Of a stretch of DNA of 64,000 nt, positions 51,476-62,078 are shown piece after piece; position 1 is the first letter of the stretch; each line of letters begins with the position of its first letter. The notes below the pieces were generated by a model. That model saw only the letters and a program-made list of their open reading frames with translations. It was not told the DNA's origin and ran no database searches. The DNA comes from Candidatus Brachybacter algidus (lineage in GTDB: Bacteria; Bacteroidota; Bacteroidia; Chitinophagales; Saprospiraceae). Location of the stretch: the NCBI GenBank assembly GCA_016711705.1, contig JADJSK010000001.1, positions 124,001 to 188,000 of the forward strand. Direction: 5' to 3'. The position numbers and the translations under genes are program-made.

Positions 51476-53734
51476 ATGTACTTCTTACTAAACAATTTCA
51501 ATAAGGTCTTTGCCGGTATTATTTTGATTCTGTCAGGTGATATAATTTATGCTCAAAAAGTAGTCAGATATGAGTTGACACTGGCTGATACAATTGTCAA
51601 TTTTACCGGTAAAAGCAGACGTGCTATAGCATCTAACGGACAGATCCCTATGCCCACACTTACATTTACTGAAGGTGATACTGCAGAAATCGTGGTGCAT
51701 AATAAACTGAAAGAAAATACTTCAATACATTGGCACGGACTTTTCTTGCCTAATAAGGAGGATGGTGTTCCTTATTTAACTCAGAAACCCATCAAGCCGG
51801 GTGAAACCTTTATATACCGTTTTGCAATAATTCAAAATGGAACACATTGGTATCACAGCCATACAGGGTTTCAGGAACAAATTGGAATGTATGGATCCTT
51901 AGTTCTTAAAAAAAGAGATGATGATTCAAGGTTTAGAAAGGGAATTGATGACCTTCCTGTTATTCCACTCATCTTGAGTGAGTGGACCGACTACGACCCT
52001 GATAATGTCCACAGGATGTTACACAATGCCACCGATTGGTTTGCTATTAAAAAGGGGACGACTCAGTCTTATGCTGAAGCTATAAGTGCAGGACATTTTA
52101 AAACTAAAGTTACCAATGAGTGGAAGCGTATGTTGGCTATGGATGTCAGTGATGTATATTATGATAAGTTTTTAATAAATGGATTCAATGAATCATCTGA
52201 TAAAACTTTGAAAAATCTGAAAGCCGGGGACAAAGTAAGACTTCGTATAGCCAATGCCGGTGCATCATCCTACTTTTGGATTAAGTATGCGGGAGGTAAA
52301 ATTACCGTAGTGGCAAGTGACGGCCTTGATGTTGAACCTGTGGAAGTTGATAGGTTGATCATTGGTGTTTCAGAAACATATGATAATGTAGTATCAATAC
52401 CTCAGGATAAAACTTCTTATGAGTTGCTTGTGACACCTGAAGACAGAACTAAATCTGCTTCAATTTATATTGGAAACGGGATTAAACAACTTATTTCACC
52501 GATGCCTAAACTGAAATATTTTGAGGGCATGAAGATGATGAATGATATGATGCGCTTGAACGGCGATATGGATGACATGGGTATGAACATGTCTCTCCAG
52601 CAGATGGATATGAATACTGTCATGTATCCAGAGGTTTCCGGGGATATGGACATGAATAAAAAAGCAAAGGAAGGATCAGATATGGATCATTCATCCATGG
52701 ACCATGAAATGAAAAGTGATATTGTCACTTTAAATTACGCGATGTTAAAAGCGCCATATAAGACATCTCTTCCCAAAAATGCTCCGATAAGAGAATTGCA
52801 ATTCGAACTTACAGGAAATATGAACCGGTATGTATGGAGTCTAGACAATAAGGTGCTTGCTGAATCAGACAAGATCATGATAAAACAAGGTGAAGTAGTC
52901 CGGATCATCATGTTTAACAACAGTATGATGAGACATCCCATGCATTTGCATGGTCATGATTTCCGGGTTATAAATGGACAGGGAGCTTATGCACCATTAA
53001 AAAATATCATTGATATTATGCCTATGGAAACTGATACTATAGAGTTCGAAGCTAATGCAGATGGTGACTGGTTCTTCCATTGTCATATATTATATCATAT
53101 GATGGCAGGGATGAATCGTGCATTTAGCTATGAAAACTCTGCGCCAAATCCTTATTTGCCTAATAAAAAAAGAGCTTACAATAAGTTACAAAGAGAAAGT
53201 AATAAGGTACATTTTATGGTCGAAAATGATTTTGCAACAAATGGCAATGACGGAATGATCATGTTTCAAAATACCAGGTGGGCTTTGGGAACAGAATGGA
53301 GACTTGGGCATCATGACGATCACGGTTATGAAACAGAAACACATTTAGGGCGGTATATTGGCAGGAATCAATGGTTCATGCCTTTCATAGGATTTGACTG
53401 GCGCTACAGAAAATTAGAAGAAGGTGAAACAGAAACAACGCTTTTTGGACAGACAAATACCAAAGACAATAGGGCGATGATAAGTGCAGGATTTGAATAT
53501 ACGCTTCCCATGTTATTAATATTTCAAGCAGAGGTTTATCAAGACGGAAATGTAAGAATCCAATTAATGAGAGAGGATATTCCTGTTTCTAAAAGGTTTA
53601 GAGCAAGTTTTATGATCAATTCGGACAAAGAATATATGGGTGGATTAAAATATATTGTTGGCAGAAACTTTGGGGTCAGAGCACATTACGATAGCGATAT
53701 GGGTTTTGGAATTGGATTAACGGTTAATTATTAA
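51476..53734 (+). CDS. Multicopper oxidase with Met-rich insert and C-terminal barrel-like region
   Basis: 752 residues. Signal peptide to IIYAQ. Four copper motifs: SIHWHGLF (~83-90), HWYHSHTG (~122-129), HPMHLHGHDF and WFFHCHILYHMMAGM (ending near 545). A Met-rich insert between domains (~345-410: MMNDMMRLNGDMDDMGMNM, MDMNTVM, MDHSSMDHEM) resembles the copper-loading Met region of CueO/CopA oxidases. After residue ~560 there are ~190 more residues of alternating strands (NTRWALGTEWRLGHHDD, FMPFIGFDWRY, AMISAGFEYTLPML, GLKYIVGRNFGVRAHYDSDMGF), looking like a CopB-type outer membrane protein fused on. Role: oxidises Cu(I) to Cu(II) outside the cytoplasm. Confidence 0.94.
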   Translation: MYFLLNNFNKVFAGIILILSGDIIYAQKVVRYELTLADTIVNFTGKSRRAIASNGQIPMPTLTFTEGDTAEIVVHNKLKENTSIHWHGLFLPNKEDGVPYLTQKPIKPGETFIYRFAIIQNGTHWYHSHTGFQEQIGMYGSLVLKKRDDDSRFRKGIDDLPVIPLILSEWTDYDPDNVHRMLHNATDWFAIKKGTTQSYAEAISAGHFKTKVTNEWKRMLAMDVSDVYYDKFLINGFNESSDKTLKNLKAGDKVRLRIANAGASSYFWIKYAGGKITVVASDGLDVEPVEVDRLIIGVSETYDNVVSIPQDKTSYELLVTPEDRTKSASIYIGNGIKQLISPMPKLKYFEGMKMMNDMMRLNGDMDDMGMNMSLQQMDMNTVMYPEVSGDMDMNKKAKEGSDMDHSSMDHEMKSDIVTLNYAMLKAPYKTSLPKNAPIRELQFELTGNMNRYVWSLDNKVLAESDKIMIKQGEVVRIIMFNNSMMRHPMHLHGHDFRVINGQGAYAPLKNIIDIMPMETDTIEFEANADGDWFFHCHILYHMMAGMNRAFSYENSAPNPYLPNKKRAYNKLQRESNKVHFMVENDFATNGNDGMIMFQNTRWALGTEWRLGHHDDHGYETETHLGRYIGRNQWFMPFIGFDWRYRKLEEGETETTLFGQTNTKDNRAMISAGFEYTLPMLLIFQAEVYQDGNVRIQLMREDIPVSKRFRASFMINSDKEYMGGLKYIVGRNFGVRAHYDSDMGFGIGLTVNY

Positions 53735-53831
53735 TTCTTTGTATGTCAGGTACATATTTTTCAGATATAAAAAACAAGTCACTACTTTTATTAAATAATT
53801 GATTATCAATATAATTCAAAAATAAATCAGC

Positions 53832-55274
53832 ATGAATAAAATTTTCTACTTTCTAATAATGTGCCTATTTGCAGTTTATTCCGGGCAGGCACAAATTACA
53901 TGGAATAATGAAATGGATGTTGCGGCGAGCCATTTTGATAATCAACATCCAAGAATTGCATTGGACAGGTCCGGAAATTCTATGGTGATCTGGAGTAAAA
54001 ATGAAGCACTGTATTTTGCCAAATCAAACGGCATAGCTTTTAGTGCTCCATTACAGCTAAACCCCGAATGGATGACTATAGCTGGCGCAAGTTGGATGGG
54101 CCCTGATATAGCTTCACACGGTGATACAGTTTATATAGTTGTGAAACGTACACCAGAGTCCGAAGCTACACATAGGATTTTTGTTTTTACCTCATACGAT
54201 GCTGGTCTTAACTTTGAGAATCCTGTGGAAATTGCTATAATTGGTGATAGCCTATCTCGTTTTCCAACCATCGAGGCAGATAAACAGGGCCACCCTATTG
54301 TAGGTTATATGAAGTTTAATTCAGCATTTCAGGAGTCCCGATGGGTTGTAACAAGGTCTAATGATTTTGGGAAGACATTTACAACTGATGTTAAAGCGAG
54401 TGGTTGGGGAAGTTCTGATGCTGTATGCGATTGCTGCCCGGGTGCAGTAGTGTCTTACAATGACAAAACGGCAATGATTTACAGGGATAACAACAATAAT
54501 CTGAGAGATATCTGGACTGGATGGTCAGAAGATAATGCATCAACCTTTAAAGAAGGAAGTGCAGTTGATAATAATAACTGGCAATTAATGAGTTGCCCTG
54601 CAAGTGGCCCGGATGGAGTCATTGTGAATGATACATTGTATTCTACCTTCATGAGTGGGTCCGGAGGAAAGACAAGGACTTATCTGAGTAAGACTTCTCT
54701 ACCAACTCACGAGTTAGTATCTGTAAAAACTTTAACCGGAAATCTTTCAGGTTTAAATCAGCAGAATTATCCGCGCTTAGCTACCGATGGAAAAGCAATA
54801 GCTATCGTCTGGCTACAAAACAGGAGCGGCGGGGATCAATTGCCAATACTTTTTACTGACGATATAAATAAGGGATTTCCTTTAGCATTTGACACCGTTG
54901 CATTGGCGGACATCGTGAATGCAGATGTTGCTATTGGAAATAATAAAGTATTTGTGGTCTGGGAAGATCCTAATTCCGGTACGGTAAAATTCAGATCAGG
55001 TGATTACGGTAATGAGACATCAGCAACATATCCGGAGCCATTAAATGTATTGAATATTTATCCCAATTTGGTACATTCCAATTTATATTATACTATTAAT
55101 TCTTCTTCAGTAAAGAATTGCGTTATTAAAATCATTGATATCAATGGAAAATTAATTCATGATCAGAAACCCACGACGGAAAGTATCGATGTTTCTAATT
55201 TGAAAAATGGAATATATTTTGTTAAAATTTTCTTAGACAACCATTTATATATTAAGAAATTTATAAAAATATAA
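53832..55274 (+). CDS. Secreted BNR/propeller-like protein with CDCCP motif and T9SS type A sorting domain
   Basis: 480 residues. Signal peptide MNKIFYFLIMCLFAVYSGQAQ. Residues ~25-380 show sialidase-like propeller repeats with SxDxGxxF-type Asp-box motifs (NDFGKTFT; DAGLNFEN; EDNASTFK). A SSDAVCDCCPGAVVSYND segment at ~195-212 has three cysteines plus one shortly before a conserved SCPASGPDGV loop. This CDCCP motif is a good soft-metal site. The sorting domain is YPNLVHSNLYYTI ... NLKNGIYFVKIFLD. It has no sialidase active-site Arg triad that I can identify, so a metal-related surface protein is more likely than a glycosidase. Confidence 0.8.
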   Translation: MNKIFYFLIMCLFAVYSGQAQITWNNEMDVAASHFDNQHPRIALDRSGNSMVIWSKNEALYFAKSNGIAFSAPLQLNPEWMTIAGASWMGPDIASHGDTVYIVVKRTPESEATHRIFVFTSYDAGLNFENPVEIAIIGDSLSRFPTIEADKQGHPIVGYMKFNSAFQESRWVVTRSNDFGKTFTTDVKASGWGSSDAVCDCCPGAVVSYNDKTAMIYRDNNNNLRDIWTGWSEDNASTFKEGSAVDNNNWQLMSCPASGPDGVIVNDTLYSTFMSGSGGKTRTYLSKTSLPTHELVSVKTLTGNLSGLNQQNYPRLATDGKAIAIVWLQNRSGGDQLPILFTDDINKGFPLAFDTVALADIVNADVAIGNNKVFVVWEDPNSGTVKFRSGDYGNETSATYPEPLNVLNIYPNLVHSNLYYTINSSSVKNCVIKIIDINGKLIHDQKPTTESIDVSNLKNGIYFVKIFLDNHLYIKKFIKI

Positions 55275-55418
55275 AAATATTTTAGACCTGGTTTTCAGAA
55301 ATATTTATTTGAATTACTATCAATTAGCCGAATTCATTTTGTAATTGGGTAATAATTAGTTCAGACAATTCGTATTATCTGGGGTAGAACACAAATTTAA
55401 TCCGTATCATTGCACTTC

Positions 55419-55751
55419 ATGAAATTATTTACATTCATATTCTCATTTTATCTGATGGCACTGGCTATGATTCCATGCCACGATATCTACAATGAATGTA
55501 ATGACAAGGATAAAAGCGAGGTAGCCGCAAATCACGATCACCAAAGCGATGAAAATGACTTCTGCAGCCCATTCTGTACCTGCAGTTGCTGCAATACAGC
55601 TATCACTGATGTGATAAGTTTTTATGTTTTATCCCATTCCATAGCACCCAAATTGAATGAGACCTCCACGGTTTCTATTTATGAGTTCTCCTACTTTTCC
55701 AGCTTTAATGGAAAGATCTGGCAACCGCCGAAGAGTGGTGTTGATTGTTAG
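55419..55751 (+). CDS. Small Cys/His-rich DUF6660-like protein
   Basis: 110 residues from ATG at 55419. One N-terminal hydrophobic segment MKLFTFIFSFYLMALAMIPC is followed by a His/Asp-rich stretch (NHDHQSDEND) and a Cys cluster FCSPFCTCSCCNTAI (six Cys), then aromatic strands (FSYFSSFNGKIWQPPKSGVDC). I recognise this plan as DUF6660-like, a Bacteroidota family commonly placed just before CusA/CzcA-type efflux genes. Function unknown but metal binding is likely. It sits directly upstream of such an efflux gene here, supporting the call. Confidence 0.78.
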   Translation: MKLFTFIFSFYLMALAMIPCHDIYNECNDKDKSEVAANHDHQSDENDFCSPFCTCSCCNTAITDVISFYVLSHSIAPKLNETSTVSIYEFSYFSSFNGKIWQPPKSGVDC

Positions 55752-55771
55752 TGGCTGACAGGAGATTTTAA

Positions 55772-55818
55772 TAAGTTAGAAATAAGAAGGTAGAAGTTAG
55801 AATGAGGCTTCAATGGTA
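55772..55818. repeat. Dispersed TTCTAATTTCTAA-type repeat, copy E (inverted)
   Basis: TAAGTTAGAAATAAGAAGGT followed by AGAAGTTAGAATGAGGCTTC; it is the reverse complement pattern of copy C and lies inside the metal island, between the DUF6660-like and the RND genes. Confidence 0.5.
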
Positions 55819-55940
55819 GATTGTATCATATTGATACTTTACCTAGTAAATAATAATGTTCCCTGAATTTTAATTGATTTCCTGTTGTCATTGATGCTTC
55901 ATGCATTGTGCTGCCTGCCTATAAGACCGGTCAGCTTACA

Positions 55941-58900
55941 ATGTTATTGTTCACATTAACAGACAATACCTTGTTAGATAAAATAATTAAATTCAGCATT
56001 AAGAACAAACTCATCATCGGATTGATGACCTTGTTCCTCATCCTTTGGGGTATCTGGAGTGTTTCCAGACTTCCGATTGATGCCCTTCCTGATATAACAA
56101 ATAATCAGGTGCAGATACTTACAACATCTCCTACACTTGCCGCTCAGGAAGTTGAAACATTTATAACCTATCCTATTGAACAGGCGGTCAAATCAATACC
56201 CAGAGTAGTTGAACTCAGATCCATAAGCCGTTTCGGTCTTTCCAATATCACGGTAGTTTTCGATGAAGAAGTAGATATTTACTGGGCACGTGCTCAGATC
56301 TCCGAACGGCTTGCAGAGGCAAAGGAAAATATTCCGGATGGCCTGGGTACGCCGGAGATGGCTCCCATCAGTACAGGCCTTGGTGAAATTTATCAATACA
56401 CGGTTTCTGCAAAACCCGGATTTGAAGATCAATACCACGCCATGGAACTTCGGACGGTTCAGGATTGGATCATCAAACCTCAGATCCTGGGGCTGGCAGG
56501 GGTGGCTGAGGTCAATACACTTGGCGGGCAACTCAAACAGTATGAGATCGCGGTCAAACCGGATAAACTCCGGAGCATGAATACTACTATCGTGGAAATA
56601 TTCGATGCGCTGCGAAAGAATAATGAAAATACCGGCGGAGCCTACATTGACAAAATTCCAAATGCGTATTTCATCCGCGGAATTGGCATGGTAAGCTCGA
56701 TCGACGATATAAAAAAGATCGTCATAAAAAATCAGAATGGCATTCCGATATTGATCAGGGATGTGGCCGAAGTGGATTTTGGTGGAGCGATCAGATATGG
56801 TGCCACGACCAAAAATGGCAAAGGAGAAGCCGTCAATGGTATGGTACTCATGCTCAAAGGTGAAAACAGCGCAGACGTCGTCACCAGGGTAAAAGGGCGA
56901 ATGGAGCAGATTATTAAAACTCTTCCGGAAGGAGTAATTGTAGAGCCTTATCTTGATCGGACGAGGCTTGTAGATAACGCAATTTCAACTGTGGAAAAGA
57001 ATTTGCTTGAGGGAGCATTGATCGTCATTTTTATACTTGTTCTTCTGATCGGTAACTGGCGGGCCGGACTCATCGTCGCATCCGTCATACCTTTGGCTTT
57101 ATTATTCGCTGTGAGTATGATGAAGCTCTTTGGTGTCAGTGGCAACCTGATGAGCCTTGGGGCAATTGATTTTGGCTTAATTGTCGACGGTGCAGTCATC
57201 ATTGTGGAGGCGATAGTGCACCGCCTGCAGACCGGAAAAAAAGGGGACCTGACCGCGGATCAAATGGACGAAGCGGTGTATCAGGCTTCTTCAAAGATCA
57301 GAAATAGTGCGGCATTTGGGGAGATCATCATTCTTATTGTTTACCTTCCTATCTTGGCTTTGGTTGGCATAGAAGGTAAGATGTTCAAGCCCATGGCGCA
57401 GACAGTAGGCTTTGCAATTCTTGGTGCATTTATTTTATCCCTTACTTATGTGCCGATGGTAAGTGCACTTTTTCTGAGTAAAAAGACGGGCCATGAACCA
57501 AATTTTTCAGACAGGATCATTAATTTTTGCTACAGAATTTACCGGCCAATTCTGGAGGGTGCTATGCAGATGAAAACTCTGGTAGTCAGTTCTGCAATAA
57601 TTTTATTTGTACTGTCTTTGATGATATTCAATGGTCTTGGAGGCGAGTTTATCCCAACTTTGGAAGAAGGCGACATAGCTACACACATCATTCTACCACC
57701 GGGTAGTTCGCTTTCACAGGAAATATTAACAACGACAAAAGCGGAGCAGATATTAAAATCAAAATTCCCGGAAGTCGTTCAGGTAATTTCAAAGATAGGT
57801 AGTGCTGAGATCCCGACTGATCCAATGCCGATGGAAGTAGCCGATGTAATGATCATACTCAAAGATAAATCCGAATGGACTTCAGCTAAAACAAAGGAAG
57901 AAATGATGGAAAAAATGGAACATGCGCTGGATGATCTGCCCGGGGTCACGACAGAATTTACACAACCTATCCAGATGCGATTCAATGAACTGATGACAGG
58001 AGTGAGAAGTGATGTGGCTATCAAGATTTTTGGTGAAGATATAGATCTTTTAGCAGGATTTGGAGATGAAGTGGTTTCAATGATCCAGGGAATAAATGGA
58101 GTAGAAGATGCGCGTGCTGAAGTTGTATCAGGACTTCCTCAGATCACTGTAAAATACAATAAAGATAAACTTGCCTTGTATGGATTGAATGTCGGTGAAT
58201 TAAATCAGGTCATCAGGACGGGATTTGCCGGGGAAAAGGCGGGTGTAGTCTATGAGGGCGAAAAAGGTTTGACCTGGTGGTACGCCTGCAAAGGGATGAA
58301 CGTCAGGATATTTCCAACCTCAAATCGTTGTACATTTCTTTGCCTTCAGGAAGTCAGATCCCGTTGGAACAAGTTGCTGACATCGCTGTGGAAAGAGGTT
58401 TCTCACAAATCAGCAGGGAAGAAGGGAAGCGCAGAATAGTTATTGGTTTTAATGTCAGAGGACGGGATGTGCAGACCATTGTTTCTGAAATAGAGGACAA
58501 ATTGGATAAAAATTTGAAGATGCCTGCCGGATACTATACGACCTATGGTGGTCAGTTTCAAAATCTCGTGGAAGCGAATAAGAGATTGTCTGTAGCATTG
58601 CCAATTGCATTAGGATTAATATTCATGTTGTTTTTTTCACATTTAGAAGCGTGAAACAATCCATCCTCATATTTACAGCTATCCCACTTTCTGCCATAGG
58701 GGGAATTTTTGCATTATGGTTGAGGGGCATGCCTTTCAGTATTTCCGCGGGAATCGGTTTTATAGCACTTTTTGGTGTCGCTGTGCTCAATGGAATTGTA
58801 TTGATTGGGTATTTTAATCAACTTAAAAAAGAAGGTATGAAAGATGTTTGGGAGCGGATTCAGGAAGGAACAAAAGTAAGGTTGAGACCGGTCATAATGA

Positions 58901-60315
58901 CGGCTGCAGTGGCTTCACTTGGCTTCCTGCCGATGGCATTGAGCTCAGGCGCAGGTGCAGAAGTACAAAAACCATTGGCAACTGTAGTCATAGGAGGACT
59001 AATCACGGCTACGTTACTTACACTGATCGTATTGCCAATTTTGTATTTCTTCTTTGAGAAGAATTTCAAGAGAAAAAAAAAAGGTCATTTCACTGGTACC
59101 GGTTATATTAATGCTTTGTGCAATTAATTCCAATATCAGTGCGCAGACTTATTCTTTACCTCAGCTGTTGGAATTGGCTCAGAAAAAAAATCCTCAGATT
59201 TCTTCAGATCAGCTGAATATACTTGCTGAGCAATCATTGCGGGGGGCTTCAGGCATCATACCAAAAACTGCATTGAAGGTTCAAATGGGTCAAAATAATT
59301 CCAGGTTATTCGATGAGAATATTTCAATAACTCAGGATATTCCAAATCCTGGTTTTATACGGGCAAAGAAAAATCTGTCAGATCAGCGGATCAGATATAG
59401 CGAAATAGGCTGGCCATGACCAGACAGGAATTGAATTATCTGGTAAGGCAAAGCTGGTACAAGGTTATTCAATTGAGGGAACTGAATGATGTTTTACAAC
59501 AAGAAGACAGCTTACTTGCACAATTCGTCAAGACTGCAAACCTGAAGTATAAAACCGGTGAAAGTAATTTGCTTGAAAAAACAAGTGCTGAAAATAAAAG
59601 GCAGGCTTTGCTTCAAGAGATTAATCTAAATAATGTCGGGATCAGTACTGAAATGAGCGTTATTCAACTACTTGTAAATCTTACCTCCCCTTTTGATTTG
59701 CAGAGAGATCCGATTAAAGCATTGGAATTAATCAATTTAAAAGATTCAATCTTATTGAAAAATAATCCCGCATGGCAACAAACACTTCAAGCTATATCTA
59801 TAGCAGAGGCGGAGCAGCGATTGAAGAAAGCGGAAAAGATGCCTGATTTTTCTTTGGGTTATTTTGTTCAGTCAATTGCGGGGATTCAGGATATTAATGG
59901 ACAGCAAAGGGAATACAATAATATACCCAGATTTCAAGGTTTTCAAATTGGGATTAATGTTCCGATATTCTCAGGAAGGGCTTATAAATCATCAATACAG
60001 GCCTCTAATTACAATAGGGAAATGAGAAAAACAGAGAGTGAATATTACTTTCAACAAATTGAAAGCCAATTAAGTCAATTATCTAAAAAATACGTATTTT
60101 ATAAAGACCACTTAGAGTATTTTACACTTAAAGCTATTCCCAACGCGGAATCCATTCTTAAAAATTCTACTAGGGCTTATCAGAGTGGCGACATTGGTTA
60201 TATAGAATATATGTATGCTATACAGACCAATTTAGATACCAGAAAATCTTATTTACAGGCATTGAATGACCTCAATCAAACGGTTATTTCCATCCAGTAT
60301 CTCACCAATCAATAA
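55941..60315 (+). pseudogene. Fused CusA/CzcA-type RND efflux pump and TolC-like channel, with four frameshifts
   Basis: Read as a single gene from ATG at 55941. The RND part has LLDKIIKFSIKNKLIIGLMTLF, the periplasmic pore domains, LGAIDFGLIVDGAVIIVEA (proton-relay Asp) and IPLSAIGGIFALWLRGMPFSISAGIGFIAL. The C-terminal part from SAQTYSLPQLLELAQKKNP on is an outer-membrane-factor domain. Single-base faults lie at 58261-58265 (A missing), 58631-58637 (T missing), 59073-59082 (A extra) and about 59408-59412 (one base missing). Correcting them gives 4377 nt, 1458 residues, in one frame, with VISLVPVILMLC linking pump and channel. Pump-channel fusions of ~1450 residues are known in Bacteroidota. 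It exports Cu(I), Zn or Co; substrate not fixed. Confidence 0.85.
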
Positions 60316-60323
60316 ATAATCCA

Positions 60324-61637
60324 ATGAATAATAAAAAATTAATTTTCATAATATCGACAGTAATTCTTGTCGCGGTAATTTCATATTTCGCTTTTTTTAG
60401 ACACAGTGCCAATGATGGTCACGATCATGAAGCTGAAAACGGCAAAGAAGCAAATATTGAAGTCAAACATGATGAAGAAGAAACTCATGCTAATGAAAAA
60501 ATGGTTCACCTGAATGAGGTTCAGTACAAGAACTCAGGAATTGACACCGCGTGGTTTGAATTAAAAAATCTGAGTGAGGTAATCAATGCCAATGGTTATA
60601 CCAAACTTCCTCCTCAGAATCAAGCATCTGTCAGCGTGCAATTTGCTGGTAATATCAGCACTATAAAAGTGATCGAAGGCCAATATGTAAAAAAGGGCCA
60701 GGTGCTTGCTACTATGCAGAGTATGGCTTACAATAATCTCAGGCTTGAAAAATCTAAACTCAATGAACAATTGCAGACTTCAAAGGCCACACTGGAATAT
60801 CTGAAACTGGACTTTGCCCGTCAGAAGGAGCTTTCAGATGAAAATGTCAATGCAAAGAAAGTTTTCCAAAAAGTAAGTTCAGAATTAAAACTGGAAGAAG
60901 CTAAAATTGCTGCATTACAAAGCCAGATTGCTATTTTGAGTCAGAATATTCAAATTGGAGGTACATCATCTTCACCTTTCATTAATATTACCGCCCCTAT
61001 AAGTGGTAACGTTTCAGAAGTTTATGTAACCATTGGATCAGCAGCGGAAATTGGGAAACCTCTATTTAACATAATTGATAATTCGAAAATGCATGTGGAT
61101 CTCTTGGTCTATGAAAAAGATCTGTTTAGAGTGAAACCCGGACAGAAAGTTCGATTCATACTGACAAACCAGGGCAATCAGGAGATTGGTGGAAAGATCT
61201 TCAGTGTAGGTAAGTCTTTTGAAAATGATACCAAATCAGTAGCCGTCCATGCTGATATTGTCAATGAAAAACAGTTATTAATTCCCGGAATGTATGTCAA
61301 CGCCCTGATTGATATTGGGGTCAATAAAGTTCCTTCACTTCCTGTGGATGCAGTTATCAAGGCAGAAGGACGTGAGTTTATATTTGTGTGGGAAAAGGAA
61401 AATATGGAAACACAAGAGGAACATGCTGAAGGGGAAAAACATGAGGAAGGAGAAGCGCATGAAAAGGAAATCTCTTTTGCACGTATTGAAGTTAAAACCG
61501 GAACTGCACAATTAGGTTTTGTTCAGGTAACACCTTTAGTCAATATTCATCATGGAGATAAAATTGTAGTAAAAGGTGCCTATTATCTCCAGGCGCATCT
61601 TCAAAAATCAGAGGGTGGCGGCGGCCATGCCCACTAA
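60324..61637 (+). CDS. RND efflux periplasmic adaptor (CusB/CzcB type)
   Basis: 437 residues. Membrane-anchored or exported by KKLIFIISTVILVAVISYFAFF; a His/Glu-rich stretch follows (DGHDHEAENGKEANIEVKHDEEETHAN). The lipoyl/barrel half is VQFAGNISTIKVIEGQYVKKGQVLATMQS, an alpha-hairpin runs through RLEKSKLNEQLQTSKATLEYLKLD, and the second lipoyl half is INITAPISGNVSEVYVTIGSAAEIGKPLFNIID. Another His/Glu-rich insert (EEHAEGEKHEEGEAHEKE) and a C-terminal HAH end suggest metal binding. It couples the pump to the channel in the preceding gene, 8 bp away. Confidence 0.93.
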   Translation: MNNKKLIFIISTVILVAVISYFAFFRHSANDGHDHEAENGKEANIEVKHDEEETHANEKMVHLNEVQYKNSGIDTAWFELKNLSEVINANGYTKLPPQNQASVSVQFAGNISTIKVIEGQYVKKGQVLATMQSMAYNNLRLEKSKLNEQLQTSKATLEYLKLDFARQKELSDENVNAKKVFQKVSSELKLEEAKIAALQSQIAILSQNIQIGGTSSSPFINITAPISGNVSEVYVTIGSAAEIGKPLFNIIDNSKMHVDLLVYEKDLFRVKPGQKVRFILTNQGNQEIGGKIFSVGKSFENDTKSVAVHADIVNEKQLLIPGMYVNALIDIGVNKVPSLPVDAVIKAEGREFIFVWEKENMETQEEHAEGEKHEEGEAHEKEISFARIEVKTGTAQLGFVQVTPLVNIHHGDKIVVKGAYYLQAHLQKSEGGGGHAH

Positions 61638-61681
61638 AATTTAGTTAGCAAAATCATTATTAATCTTTAAATAATTTAAAC

Positions 61682-62035
61682 ATGTTTAGATCAATTTTTT
61701 TTATAACATTATCAGTAATTATATCCTTAACGCTTCCATCTTGTGGAAAAAAGGATAAGTCTGAACAAAACACTGAAAATAACATTCAAAGTTCAGAAGA
61801 CAAAGCAGATAACTCAGACACGGTAGATCAATCTGAAGTGGTTCACGAAGACAGGTATATTTGTCCGATGGATTGTGAAAAAGGAAAGACCTATGCTGAA
61901 AAAGGAAAATGTCCTGTTTGTAAGATGGATTTGGCTTTAAAAGAAACAGAACATAAAGATCATAAGGGGCATGAGGATGAATTGGACCATGAAGGTCATA
62001 AAGATGAAAAAGATCATGAAGGTCATGATCATTAA
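61682..62035 (+). CDS. Metal-binding lipoprotein with CPMDC...CPVCKMDL domain and His-rich tail
   Basis: 117 residues. Signal MFRSIFFITLSVIISLTLPSCGKKDK has a lipobox with Cys at residue 21. An acidic, Ser/Asn-rich linker leads to one heavy-metal-binding domain YICPMDCEKGKTYAEKGKCP-VCKMDL, the same type as the two in CopA here. The C-terminus is a His/Asp/Glu tail (KDHKGHEDELDHEGHKDEKDHEGHDH). Predicted to buffer or deliver Zn or Cu in the periplasm to the RND adaptor or ATPase. Confidence 0.85.
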   Translation: MFRSIFFITLSVIISLTLPSCGKKDKSEQNTENNIQSSEDKADNSDTVDQSEVVHEDRYICPMDCEKGKTYAEKGKCPVCKMDLALKETEHKDHKGHEDELDHEGHKDEKDHEGHDH

Positions 62036-62078
62036 TAAATCTAATTTTAATAAATCATTTATCAGAAAATTTAAAAAC

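Noticed and set aside
53832..55274. Sialidase enzyme annotation
   Set aside because: Asp-box-like repeats alone do not show catalysis, and I could not find the Arg triad or nucleophile pattern.
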